From Aquirhabdus sp. (GTDB lineage: Bacteria > Pseudomonadota > Gammaproteobacteria > Pseudomonadales > Moraxellaceae), in NCBI GenBank assembly GCA_030151145.1, contig JASLEL010000340.1, forward strand, positions 1 to 10,841: 10,841 nucleotides of DNA, in the 5' to 3' direction. A model generated the notes under the pieces. It was not told the DNA's origin. It saw only the letters and a program-made list of their open reading frames with translations, and did not search any database. The first letter of the stretch is position 1. Each line of letters starts with the position of its first letter. Shown piece after piece: positions 1 to 6,614 of the stretch. The position numbers and the translations under genes were made by a program.

Positions 1-245
1 TGCAGATCGGTGGCCGAGCGGTGGATGGTTACGGTGCCGGGTGTGGTCACGTAAAACGTGCCTTTACCATTCTGCAGTTTGCAATTGGCACCAATGACGG
101 GCGCGCCCATACTGCGGGTCTCAACAGACAAAGTCTGCGATGTGCCGGTCACGATGGAAGCGCAGCCGGTCAGACTGGCAGCGGCGACCAGAAGGGCAAC
201 GGAGGAGGTTTTTGTGAGGGCTTTTACAGAAATCATATTTTTCAT
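1..245 (-). CDS. Small lipoprotein, 5' part of gene (runs off left edge)
   Basis: An open minus-strand frame of 81 codons starts with ATG at 243-245 and is still open at the window edge, so the 3' end is missing. The protein starts MKNMISVKALTKTSS, followed by a hydrophobic stretch and the lipobox L25-T-G-C28, so a lipid-anchored protein is predicted. The residue after Cys28 is Ala, which does not suggest inner-membrane retention. The visible mature part (ASIVTGTSQTLSVET, later a NCKLQNGKG and a VTTPGTV segment) resembles a widespread family of small proteobacterial lipoproteins of unknown function with a conserved glycine-rich beta segment; this resemblance is from memory. No strong Shine-Dalgarno precedes the ATG; the second Met (codon 4) is an alternative start. 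The gene faces away from everything else in the window. Its leader (about 280-350) is very AT-rich, as expected for a promoter, but I see no clear -35/-10 pair. Confidence 0.85.
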   Translation of the reverse strand, partial: MKNMISVKALTKTSSVALLVAAASLTGCASIVTGTSQTLSVETRSMGAPVIGANCKLQNGKGTFYVTTPGTVTIHRSATDL

Positions 246-733
246 GATGATGCAAAGATTGTGGGCTAAAAGTTTGCGAAATATAGCAAAGAGTGAATAT
301 TTTTTAATTAATGTTAGATTAAATTTGTAATTTTGTTGTTTGTTTGTTCTATTTTTAGCCTGAATCAAGTCATCTCCTGTCGAGACAGGCCCATGACGAA
401 CATCGCTGAATATTGATGGGAGCTAAGCGGTGAACTCGATGTTAGGGATGATAACGAGGTCGGGGCATTACACGGATATGAGAGGCCGCGTGCGGCATTG
501 CAAAATGATGCCTTATATCGGGACACATTTCTTTCTGACTTACAATCAGATATATTCATTTTACGGGACTGGTGCAATGTTGGTCCGGTATCGCGCTGTC
601 TAAATCATTGTTGCAGAGCCCTCTGCCATATGATCAGACCGGCTGACAGTATTAAAATCCCACCAGTATGTCCGTTTGCGCATGGATTGCACACTGATGT
701 GCATGGATAGCCTGAGGATAGGCGGGATGTAGC
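246..733. other. Intergenic region without a supported gene
   Basis: This stretch lies between two divergent genes and should hold both promoters. The part from about 280 to 355 is markedly AT-rich. Short inverted repeats occur at 485-496 (GCCGC/GCGGC) and 613-626 (GCAGAG/CTCTGC), and a repeat cluster lies at 680-708 (listed separately). A weak sigma70-like pair, CTGACA at 643-648 and TATGTC at 667-672 with an 18-nt spacer, could serve the gene at 734. The open frames here lack a ribosome site or convincing composition. Confidence 0.6.
680..708. promoter_or_regulatory. Operator-like repeat cluster upstream of the 734 gene
   Basis: The octamer GCATGGAT occurs at 680-687 and again at 701-708, 21 bp apart, which is two helical turns. 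Between and overlapping them is a perfect inverted repeat, TGCACA (688-693), CTGA, TGTGCA (698-703). The cluster ends 25 nt before the start codon of the small membrane protein. Direct repeats in helical phase plus a dyad suggest a binding site for a dimeric regulator. No regulator can be named and chance is possible. Confidence 0.35.
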
Positions 734-1003
734 ATGATGTGGTTAAAGCTGGGATTGTCAGCGACACTGGCAGCATTGGGTTTTGAAATCTTTGTCCAAC
801 TGAAGATGTGGCTGGATGATGATGAAAACGACCTGCTGGCTGTTGCGCTGACGACGCTTGGGGCGCTGAGCGGTCTTGCCTTCGTCGTTAGCCTGAAGAG
901 CGTGCTGGATGATGAAGGCGATGACATGCCGTTTGGTGCATTTCTGCTGCAAGTCTGCATTGTGGTCAGCCTGACTTTTATTTTCCTGAATGTTTTGAAC
1001 TAG
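734..1003 (+). CDS. Small acidic membrane protein with internal repeat, unknown function
   Basis: The 89-residue protein is not a family I recognise. It reads as three hydrophobic segments, about residues 3-22, 34-53 and 66-88, separated by two short acidic loops, D28-D-D-E-N-D33 and D59-D-E-G-D-D64. The segment ending in the first loop resembles the segment ending in the second: V, LK, LDD and a final D are shared at a 31-residue spacing (7 of 14 positions). The DNA at 800-832 and 893-925 matches at 24 of 33 positions in the same frame, so a partial internal duplication is likely. A purine-rich GGCGGG (721-726) lies 7 nt before ATG 734; a second ATG follows directly at 737. It has no operon partner: the preceding gene is divergent and the next one is about 680 nt downstream. 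It probably resides in the inner membrane. No metal- or ligand-binding role is claimed for the acidic loops. Confidence 0.7.
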   Translation: MMWLKLGLSATLAALGFEIFVQLKMWLDDDENDLLAVALTTLGALSGLAFVVSLKSVLDDEGDDMPFGAFLLQVCIVVSLTFIFLNVLN

Positions 1004-1679
1004 ACAGGATCACGTCTGTGGTCAGCATATCTGGCGGATCTGCGCATCGATGATGCACAGTACGTCACGCCTGTGAGTTGTTTAAATACGGTCCAGTGAT
1101 GATTCTCGACCGTTACGGCTTTTCTTTTCTCCTGCCAGTCCTGTCGATCAAGCGCAAGCTAATCCGTGCTGCTTGAGGCATCGTGCTTCAGCTTGACCAG
1201 CGTTTGACCGGCGATGGCAGTCAAAGCAAAAAGTATCAGCGTGGGTGCTTCAGATGGATCCCGCAGATGGTCGTTTGATGCCTTTCATTTCTGCTTTTCA
1301 GGCCAAATCTCACTCAAAGATCATGGTGAAAATCAAAAAGCTGCGACTTTCATCAGAAAAAAAGAATGTATTTTCATCAGTCGTGCATCAGGGGAGTATC
1401 CGCTTTATTTTCTGAATGGTTGGTTTTTTAAACTAAAATTTGAATTTAAAGTGAAAAATATGTAGGTATTGATAACGATGAGGGTGATATATCTGCCAGT
1501 CTGCATGATTACATCAATATTGGATAAAAATACAGCATAATCAGGAGTTAAAGTTAGGTGTGCTGATATTGAAATGGTCACAAAAATTAAACATAGGGCC
1601 GCTAGGATGCCTAATATGCACTCAATTTATGAGTATGCAGATCATTTCTACACACCAGTCACAAAAAAGGAACTTCATA
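1004..1679. other. Long intergenic region, no supported gene
   Basis: No reading frame here has a good start, ribosome site and protein-like composition together. The first half has a GC content like the coding DNA; from about 1330 to 1560 it is AT-rich. A dyad ACGGTC (1088-1093)/GACCGT (1108-1113), followed within a few bases by a T-rich tract, might be a weak terminator for the 734 gene. On the minus strand one frame reads as three protein-like pieces split by stops (1000-1320), possibly a decayed gene; see the findings. The promoter of the phosphoesterase should lie in the AT-rich part, but I see no convincing -35/-10 pair and no Pho box. Confidence 0.55.
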
Positions 1680-4031
1680 ATGAATACACGTCTGAAACGA
1701 TGCGTATTTGCCCTGACCCCCATTGCTGCTGCATGTGCTCTGGTTGCCTGTGGCAGTTCATCTTCGTCATCCACACCGACACCTGTACCAGCTCCGGCAC
1801 CTGCCACCACCACGTTTAGCGGTGTGGTTGCTGCAAGTGGCTATATCGCGGGTAGCACTTCGGGTAACCCCACACTCAAGTCTGGTTACTACACTGGCGC
1901 TACCGTATTTGTCGATACCAATGGCAACGGCAAGCTGGATGCAGGTGAGCCATCGGCGCAAACCGACTCTACCGGTCATTTCACCCTGCAAAGCACCGTC
2001 AGCGGCCAATTAGTCGCAGATATTCCGACAACGGCAACCAATACTGCAAGCGGCAAGGCTGTGCCAAGCCATCTGATTCTGCGTGCTTCGGCTGCTCAGG
2101 TAGCTGATCAAGGCGCAGGCAGTGTCGTGATCAGCCCGATGTCGAGTGAAGTGCAGCGTCTGGTCGAAGCCAATGGCACTGCTTATGCCACCGAGAAGGC
2201 GAACGTAGCGACACGTCTGTCGACGCCGACATTCAACAATAGCTCGGTCACCGTCAGTGGTTCGGATGCACTCAGCGATGTCAACAAGCTGACCGGCATT
2301 GCACAGCAGGCTGTACTGTTTGAAGAAAACCAACTGGCCAATCGCTATACCTACGCGACCACCAAACTGGATCGCAATGACCTGTATCCAGACAATCTGG
2401 CTGTATCGGGTAACGATCCAACGGTCGTGAATGCTGCAGGTGTTGCTGCCTCCGGCGTTGTGGTATCCGCAGGTACCACGCCGGCCAAGCCGACGGTGAC
2501 TCAAGCACCGATCACCTTTGCACAGGCGCAGCAGGCTGCGTTTAATGTCGAAGGTATTCCACGCTACGACAATATCTTTGTCATCATGCTGGAAAACCAT
2601 AGCGTGAGCGCAACCCCTGGTACTCCGGGCATTCTGGGTTCCGCATCTGCACCTTACCTCAATAAGATCCTGACCAGCGGCAATCAGTTCACGACCTACT
2701 ACTCAACCGGTAACCCGAGTGAGCCAAACTACACCGCACTGGGCGGTGCTGATGACTGGGGTATCACGGATGATAACTGGTGGGGCTGTGCGAACGGCAC
2801 CAGCAATGCGTTGACTGACACCGCATTTACGGGCGGTACTGCATCGGATGGCCATCCACTGGTGGCAACGATTGCGATCCCGAATACCAACACCAGTGCG
2901 CTGTCGGGCTATACCAGCAGTGCCTGTGCCGCTGGTGCGTCTGCTGCGCATAACATCATGGCACCAAGCCTTTTTACCCTGATCTCGCAAAATGGGATGA
3001 CATGGCGTACTTATAGCGAATCCATGAACCCCGGCCAAGATCCACGCGTAGACAGTATCGCGGATAGTGCGGTATCGGGTGCCTATTCGGGTCCGGGCGG
3101 TGCTGGGACCTCCTTCCCGCTGCCAGCTTCGCTGTATAAGACCAAACACCATCCGGGTATGGCCTATCAGTCGACACGTAATCTGCCCGAGTTCTTTGCG
3201 GACAACCGGACCATCTTCGGTACCCAGTACTCAGCGACAGCACTGGCACAGTCGACCAAATATACCATCCCTGCCAACTACAACTACGACCAGTTCAGCA
3301 CCGACTTGGCCAGTGGTGATGTGGGTAACCTGAACTTCATCATGCCTGACCAGTGTGATGACATGCATGGTACCGGTTCAGACCCATCATGCGCAGGCGG
3401 CAGTACCGCAATCGTCCAGCGTGGTGACGACTATGTGCGTCAAGTGGTCTCGAAGATTCAGGCGTCGCCTGCGTGGACCAACCCGAACCGCCATGTCGCG
3501 ATCGTGGTGATGTTCGACGAAGGTGAAGGCAGCTCGACCTCCTGCTGTGGCTGGAACCCAGTGACATCGAATGTCAATCAGGCACCTCTCAGCTATGCAA
3601 ATGGCAAATATAGCCCTGTCACAACGACCGCCTATAATCAGGGTAACCATGGTCATGGCAACTCGATTTTCGTCGTGCTGACCAATGGCAAGGCACAGGC
3701 GGGTATCGTGGATAGCGATGCCTACAGCCACTTCTCGTTTGTACGTACGCTGCAGGACATGTTCCAACTGGGTGATCCGGTGCAGCCGCAGTCCTACCTT
3801 GCACGTGCGAAGTACTCCGAGTCGTTTATTGCGAACAATATCCTCAATCTGCCTGAACTCGCAGGCAGTGCGGATACCCACTTTGACTCGGTACGCCCGA
3901 TGAACCATGCCTTCATCACCCCGGCGAACTACACGCAGAAGCTGAATCCTGCCGACGTGACCGGTACATCGCTGGCGACCCGTGCACCGGGTCCTGATGC
4001 GACACAGACCAACGTCTGGGCACAGAAGTAA
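1680..4031 (+). CDS. PF04185-type phosphoesterase / acid phosphatase, lipoprotein
   Basis: The product is a predicted 783-residue lipid-anchored hydrolase of the alkaline phosphatase superfamily, phosphoesterase family (acid phosphatase AcpA and phospholipase C relatives), expected to cleave phosphate esters outside the inner membrane. ATG 1680 is chosen over the longer frame from 1560 because AAGGAA lies just upstream (1667-1672) and the signal peptide begins here. Lipobox L21-V-A-C24 is followed by Gly and a Ser/Pro/Ala linker to about residue 44. Residues 46-105 form a beta-type domain with a calcium-loop-like DTNGNGKLDAGE (79-90). The catalytic part spans about 295-725: ENH (305-307) as metal site, NPSEPNY (345-351) with S347 as likely nucleophile, DQCDDMH (557-563), FDEGEG (612-617) and NHGHGN (656-661). 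Roles are assigned by family analogy. Cysteines at 370, 416, 559, 571, 622 and 623 may form disulfides. Substrate is unknown; the gene precedes a haem peroxidase gene on the same strand. Confidence 0.88.
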   Translation: MNTRLKRCVFALTPIAAACALVACGSSSSSSTPTPVPAPAPATTTFSGVVAASGYIAGSTSGNPTLKSGYYTGATVFVDTNGNGKLDAGEPSAQTDSTGHFTLQSTVSGQLVADIPTTATNTASGKAVPSHLILRASAAQVADQGAGSVVISPMSSEVQRLVEANGTAYATEKANVATRLSTPTFNNSSVTVSGSDALSDVNKLTGIAQQAVLFEENQLANRYTYATTKLDRNDLYPDNLAVSGNDPTVVNAAGVAASGVVVSAGTTPAKPTVTQAPITFAQAQQAAFNVEGIPRYDNIFVIMLENHSVSATPGTPGILGSASAPYLNKILTSGNQFTTYYSTGNPSEPNYTALGGADDWGITDDNWWGCANGTSNALTDTAFTGGTASDGHPLVATIAIPNTNTSALSGYTSSACAAGASAAHNIMAPSLFTLISQNGMTWRTYSESMNPGQDPRVDSIADSAVSGAYSGPGGAGTSFPLPASLYKTKHHPGMAYQSTRNLPEFFADNRTIFGTQYSATALAQSTKYTIPANYNYDQFSTDLASGDVGNLNFIMPDQCDDMHGTGSDPSCAGGSTAIVQRGDDYVRQVVSKIQASPAWTNPNRHVAIVVMFDEGEGSSTSCCGWNPVTSNVNQAPLSYANGKYSPVTTTAYNQGNHGHGNSIFVVLTNGKAQAGIVDSDAYSHFSFVRTLQDMFQLGDPVQPQSYLARAKYSESFIANNILNLPELAGSADTHFDSVRPMNHAFITPANYTQKLNPADVTGTSLATRAPGPDATQTNVWAQK

Positions 4032-4040
4032 GTTGCAGTG

Positions 4041-4077
4041 GGGGGAGGCAGCAGACGGCTGCCTCGTCCCATTTTTT
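4041..4077 (+). terminator. Rho-independent terminator after the phosphoesterase gene
   Basis: A perfect 8-bp stem, GAGGCAGC (4045-4052) with GCTGCCTC (4058-4065), has a 5-nt loop, and extra Gs upstream can pair partly with GTCCC downstream. A run of six T follows at 4072-4077. It starts 10 nt after the stop codon. Confidence 0.85.
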
Positions 4078-4084
4078 CACCTGT

Positions 4085-4119
4085 GCCGGGTCTGATATTT
4101 TGCGACCCGGCTATTTTTA
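4085..4119 (+). terminator. Second tandem terminator
   Basis: A perfect 8-bp stem, GCCGGGTC (4085-4092) with GACCCGGC (4104-4111), encloses 11 nt and is followed by TATTTTTA (4112-4119). It lies only 7 nt after the first terminator, so read-through from the phosphoesterase into the peroxidase gene should be low. Confidence 0.7.
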
Positions 4120-4124
4120 TTGAG

Positions 4125-4183
4125 TCTGATGACCAGACGACGCTGTGCAGAAGCCTTGCAAAAAGTGTCGTCCGGTCATCAGA
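4125..4183 (+). repeat. Long imperfect inverted repeat before the peroxidase gene
   Basis: The arms 4125-4143 and 4165-4183 are 19 nt each and pair at 17 positions, including an unbroken 10-bp run TCTGATGACC/GGTCATCAGA. The 21-nt loop region holds two copies of TGCA. No T run follows, so it is not a standard terminator. It ends 30 nt before ATG 4214, so as RNA it would form a stable leader hairpin; as DNA it could be an operator. The function is inferred only from position. Confidence 0.65.
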
Positions 4184-4213
4184 TCCATTTGGAACCTGAG
4201 CTGAGCGACAACC

Positions 4214-5794
4214 ATGAATAAGCTTACCCGTGATGTTCGTATCCTGAGCATCTTGCTCCTGGGAGCAACTCTCCTGATGACTGCCTTGGTGGCTTGCGGT
4301 GGCGGCGGGGGAGGCAGCAGTGCGGCATCCAGCGCATCCGGGAGTACATCCACGACGCCATCGGGAGGTTCCGACAATGGGTCAACGACGACCAGCACCT
4401 TGAGTCTGGCGGCGCAAGTCGGACAAAAGCTCTTTTTCGATCAGAACCTGTCTGGGGGCAAGAATATGAGCTGCGCAAGCTGCCATAGTCCCCAATACGC
4501 CTATGGACCACCAAATAGCCTCTCCGTACAGCTCGGCTCCGATGGCATCTCTGTGGGCCAGCGTGCGGTGCCTTCCTTGCGCTATAAATCAATGACGCAG
4601 CTCTATAGTGACAATGCCGAAAACCCGGATGGCGTCACTCAGAACGCACCGGGCGGTGGTCTCATGTGGGATGGTCGTGTCGGTTCGCTCGCTGCGCAGG
4701 CGGCATTGCCACTCTTGAATCCGATCGAAATGAATAATCCATCCGCCGCTGCTGTGGTTCAGACGGTGCAAAACGCCAGTTATGCGCCTTTATTCCAGCA
4801 AGCATTCGGCGCGAACGCATTCAGCAATACGACCACGGCGTTTACCAGCATAGGGCAGGCGCTGCAGGCTTTTCAGCAAGAAGACCAAAGTTTTGCGCCT
4901 TATTCGAGTAAATACGATTTGTATATCTCCAATAAAGCCGGTGGTACGCTGACCGCTGCAGAGATGCGCGGCCTGAAGTTATTCAACACCATTCCGGATA
5001 CCGGCAGTGGCGACAGTGGCGCGGGCTGTGTGGCATGTCACTACGGTGGTGCCAACTTCCATGGTTCTGTCGGTCTGATGACGGATTTTACTTATCAGGC
5101 CTTGGGCGTCCCGCGTAACGACGCTGAGATTCCGGGTAATGCGCGTGCCAACATTCCCGGCGGCACTGATAGCGTCTCGCCATATGCATACTACGATATG
5201 GGTTTGTGTGGTCCGAATAATCCACTGCATGCACCGACCGGTAGCAATAGCGGGGCGGGTTATAATCAGTTCACTAACACCTACATGCCCGATCCTTATT
5301 GCGGCCGCTTTAAGGTGCCGACGCTGCGTAATGTCTCGACCCGCACTGCGTTCTTCCACAACGGCGTACTCCATTCCCTGGTGCAGGTGGTGAATTTCTA
5401 TAATACCCGCGACACCAATCCTGAATACTGGTACCCCAGCAGTGGTGGCAATGCGGCGAATGTCACGACGAATCCGGGCTTTGCCCTGTACCCGACCTAT
5501 GCCGCAGGTGCGACCATCAATAAATACAACGATCTTCCCACGCAATATCAGGGCAATATCGATACAGAAATGCCGATGGGGCAAGGGTCAAACAACGACG
5601 ATCCAAGCTATCCGAACAATACGATTAACATGGGCGGTACGACCATCGCCGAGGGGGCGTTGCCTCGCGCATTCCATGCCACCCCGCAAATGTCGCAACA
5701 GGACATGTCGGACCTGCTTTGCTTCCTGCAAACGCTGACTGATGGCTATCAACCACCAGCGACGCCACCAACCAGCGGTGTTTGCGTGAACTGA
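4214..5794 (+). CDS. Di-haem cytochrome c peroxidase family lipoprotein
   Basis: This 526-residue protein belongs to the bacterial di-haem cytochrome c peroxidase/MauG superfamily, which reduces hydrogen peroxide or oxidises partner molecules with two covalent c-type haems. A basic start (MNKLTRDVR) and hydrophobic core lead to lipobox L25-V-A-C28, followed by six glycines and a Ser/Gly/Thr linker to about residue 62, so outer-membrane anchoring is likely. Haem motifs are C87-A-S-C-H91 and C272-V-A-C-H276. The conserved NPIEM (E172) lies between them, and KVPTLRNVS...FFHNG (367-384) is the typical C-terminal signature. M453 or M455 might be a haem ligand. Cysteines 332/363 and 503/524 could form disulfides. 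The lipid anchor and linker make it longer than usual peroxidases, which are soluble and periplasmic with roughly 320-350 residues. The ribosome site is weak (GAGCTGAG at about 4197-4204). Maturation needs the c-type cytochrome system encoded elsewhere. Peroxidase versus MauG-like oxidase cannot be decided from sequence. Confidence 0.88.
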   Translation: MNKLTRDVRILSILLLGATLLMTALVACGGGGGGSSAASSASGSTSTTPSGGSDNGSTTTSTLSLAAQVGQKLFFDQNLSGGKNMSCASCHSPQYAYGPPNSLSVQLGSDGISVGQRAVPSLRYKSMTQLYSDNAENPDGVTQNAPGGGLMWDGRVGSLAAQAALPLLNPIEMNNPSAAAVVQTVQNASYAPLFQQAFGANAFSNTTTAFTSIGQALQAFQQEDQSFAPYSSKYDLYISNKAGGTLTAAEMRGLKLFNTIPDTGSGDSGAGCVACHYGGANFHGSVGLMTDFTYQALGVPRNDAEIPGNARANIPGGTDSVSPYAYYDMGLCGPNNPLHAPTGSNSGAGYNQFTNTYMPDPYCGRFKVPTLRNVSTRTAFFHNGVLHSLVQVVNFYNTRDTNPEYWYPSSGGNAANVTTNPGFALYPTYAAGATINKYNDLPTQYQGNIDTEMPMGQGSNNDDPSYPNNTINMGGTTIAEGALPRAFHATPQMSQQDMSDLLCFLQTLTDGYQPPATPPTSGVCVN

Positions 5795-5799
5795 TAGGT

Positions 5800-5844
5800 G
5801 CCAGCGGCAGATCTCTAGAGGTTTGCCGCTGGCCGATATCGGCA
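5800..5844 (+). promoter_or_regulatory. Hairpin overlapping a palindrome, possible attenuator
   Basis: A perfect 10-bp stem, GCCAGCGGCA (5800-5809) with TGCCGCTGGC (5824-5833), begins 6 nt after the peroxidase stop codon. Its 3' arm overlaps a perfect 12-bp palindrome, GCCGATATCGGC (5832-5843). TGCCG at 5824-5828 could instead pair with CGGCA at 5840-5844, so two exclusive structures are possible. No T run follows. It may be a processing or termination signal, an attenuator, or an operator for the next gene. Confidence 0.45.
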
Positions 5845-5896
5845 GAGCTACTCATATTACATTCAGATAATCCAGAAAACAGAGACATACAAACAC

Positions 5897-6574
5897 ATGA
5901 TGACGATCCGATCTTTCAACGCTTCCCGTCTGGCTTGCGGTGTGGCTGCCTTGGCTGCGCTGGGTCTGCTGGCAGGCTGCCATCAGCAGCATCAAGAGGC
6001 CAACATGAGTAACTTCACGGCGACCATTAATGATTTTCTGGCTCAGCGCGGACACCTCTGTTTGGCGAAATACGACTGGCCCATCTATGTGACGACCGAA
6101 GATCAGGCCAATGGCACGCGTGACGCGCTGCAGATGCCCGTACTCGAAAAATTAGGCTTGGCTGTGGGCAAGGATATGATGGTCGAGCGCACCGACAGCA
6201 GCGGTAAAAAGATCACGGCTCAGGCGCGTCAGTACCAGTTGACCACGCAAGGGCAGAAGTACTATCTGCATATACCGGAAGTCGTCGCAACGGCGGCGAC
6301 ACGCGTTACTCATCCGGCTGATTTCTGCGCAGCAACACTGACGCTCGATAAGGTCGTGAGCTGGGAGCCACCCATGAAGATGAATGGCCAGACCGTGACC
6401 TCTGTGGTCTATACCTACAAGATAGACCCGGCACCATGGGCGAAGACCCCTGAATTTCAGCATGTATTCCCGATGGTGGCGCGTGTGATCGAAGGCGCGG
6501 GCACCATGCAGCTCCGCGAGGGCGTCCATCTGACGCCCAAAGGCTGGATCGCGGATGAGGTTTTTGTACGCTGA
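5897..6574 (+). CDS. Predicted lipoprotein of unknown function
   Basis: The 225-residue product has a classical lipoprotein signal: basic start, Ala/Leu-rich core and lipobox L25-A-G-C28, so the mature protein begins with Cys-His-Gln-Gln. I do not recognise the family. The mature part is a mixed hydrophilic domain with two further cysteines, C55 (HLCLAKYDWP) and C144 (DFCAAT), that could form one disulfide. The C-terminal half has a beta-like alternation ending in DEVFVR. Two ATGs lie at 5897 and 5900 with only a weak purine tract upstream, so the start is uncertain by one codon. It follows the peroxidase gene by about 100 nt on the same strand and is the third lipoprotein in a row. This suggests a role with the peroxidase or phosphoesterase at the outer membrane, but no motif shows catalysis or binding. 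The next gene is convergent. Confidence 0.75.
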   Translation: MMTIRSFNASRLACGVAALAALGLLAGCHQQHQEANMSNFTATINDFLAQRGHLCLAKYDWPIYVTTEDQANGTRDALQMPVLEKLGLAVGKDMMVERTDSSGKKITAQARQYQLTTQGQKYYLHIPEVVATAATRVTHPADFCAATLTLDKVVSWEPPMKMNGQTVTSVVYTYKIDPAPWAKTPEFQHVFPMVARVIEGAGTMQLREGVHLTPKGWIADEVFVR

Positions 6575-6581
6575 TGGAGAT

Positions 6582-6604
6582 ACCGTCTGCGATGAGTGGA
6601 CGGT
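6582..6604. terminator. Weak hairpin between convergent genes
   Basis: ACCGTC (6582-6587) pairs with GACGGT (6599-6604) around 11 nt, in the 40-nt gap between the convergent stop codons. It lacks a T run, so it is at best a weak shared terminator. Confidence 0.3.
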
Positions 6605-6614
6605 GTTGATCGCC

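Noticed and set aside
365..577. 70-codon minus-strand frame in the left intergenic region
   Set aside because: The product is rich in Ser and scattered Cys with no domain-like pattern, and there is no ribosome site before its start.
498..710. 70-codon plus-strand frame upstream of the 734 gene
   Set aside because: It starts with TTG without a Shine-Dalgarno, has no ATG near its start, and overlaps the repeat cluster; its composition (many Cys, His and Pro) is not convincing.
1099..1176. 25-codon frame beginning MILDRYGFSF
   Set aside because: No ribosome site precedes it, and it overlaps a dyad with a T-rich tract; chance is the simpler explanation.
1214..1465. 83-codon plus-strand frame
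   Set aside because: It lacks a ribosome site, and its C-terminal half simply translates AT-rich DNA into Lys/Phe-rich sequence.
1490..1530. Possible Pho box upstream of the phosphatase gene
   Set aside because: The segment CTGCATGATTACATCAAT has the right spacing of two 7-mers but matches the consensus CTGTCAT repeats too poorly.
1560..1679. N-terminal extension of the phosphoesterase from a GTG start
   Set aside because: The 40 added residues are not a signal sequence, and they would bury the lipoprotein signal and the ribosome site that fit ATG 1680.
2010..2600. 196-codon minus-strand frame opposite the phosphoesterase gene
   Set aside because: It is a shadow of the well-supported plus-strand gene; the antisense frame shows no motif.
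4979..5584. 201-codon minus-strand frame opposite the peroxidase gene
   Set aside because: It lies wholly inside the peroxidase gene, whose haem motifs and C-terminal signature are clear; the antisense product is Ile/Arg-rich without a pattern.
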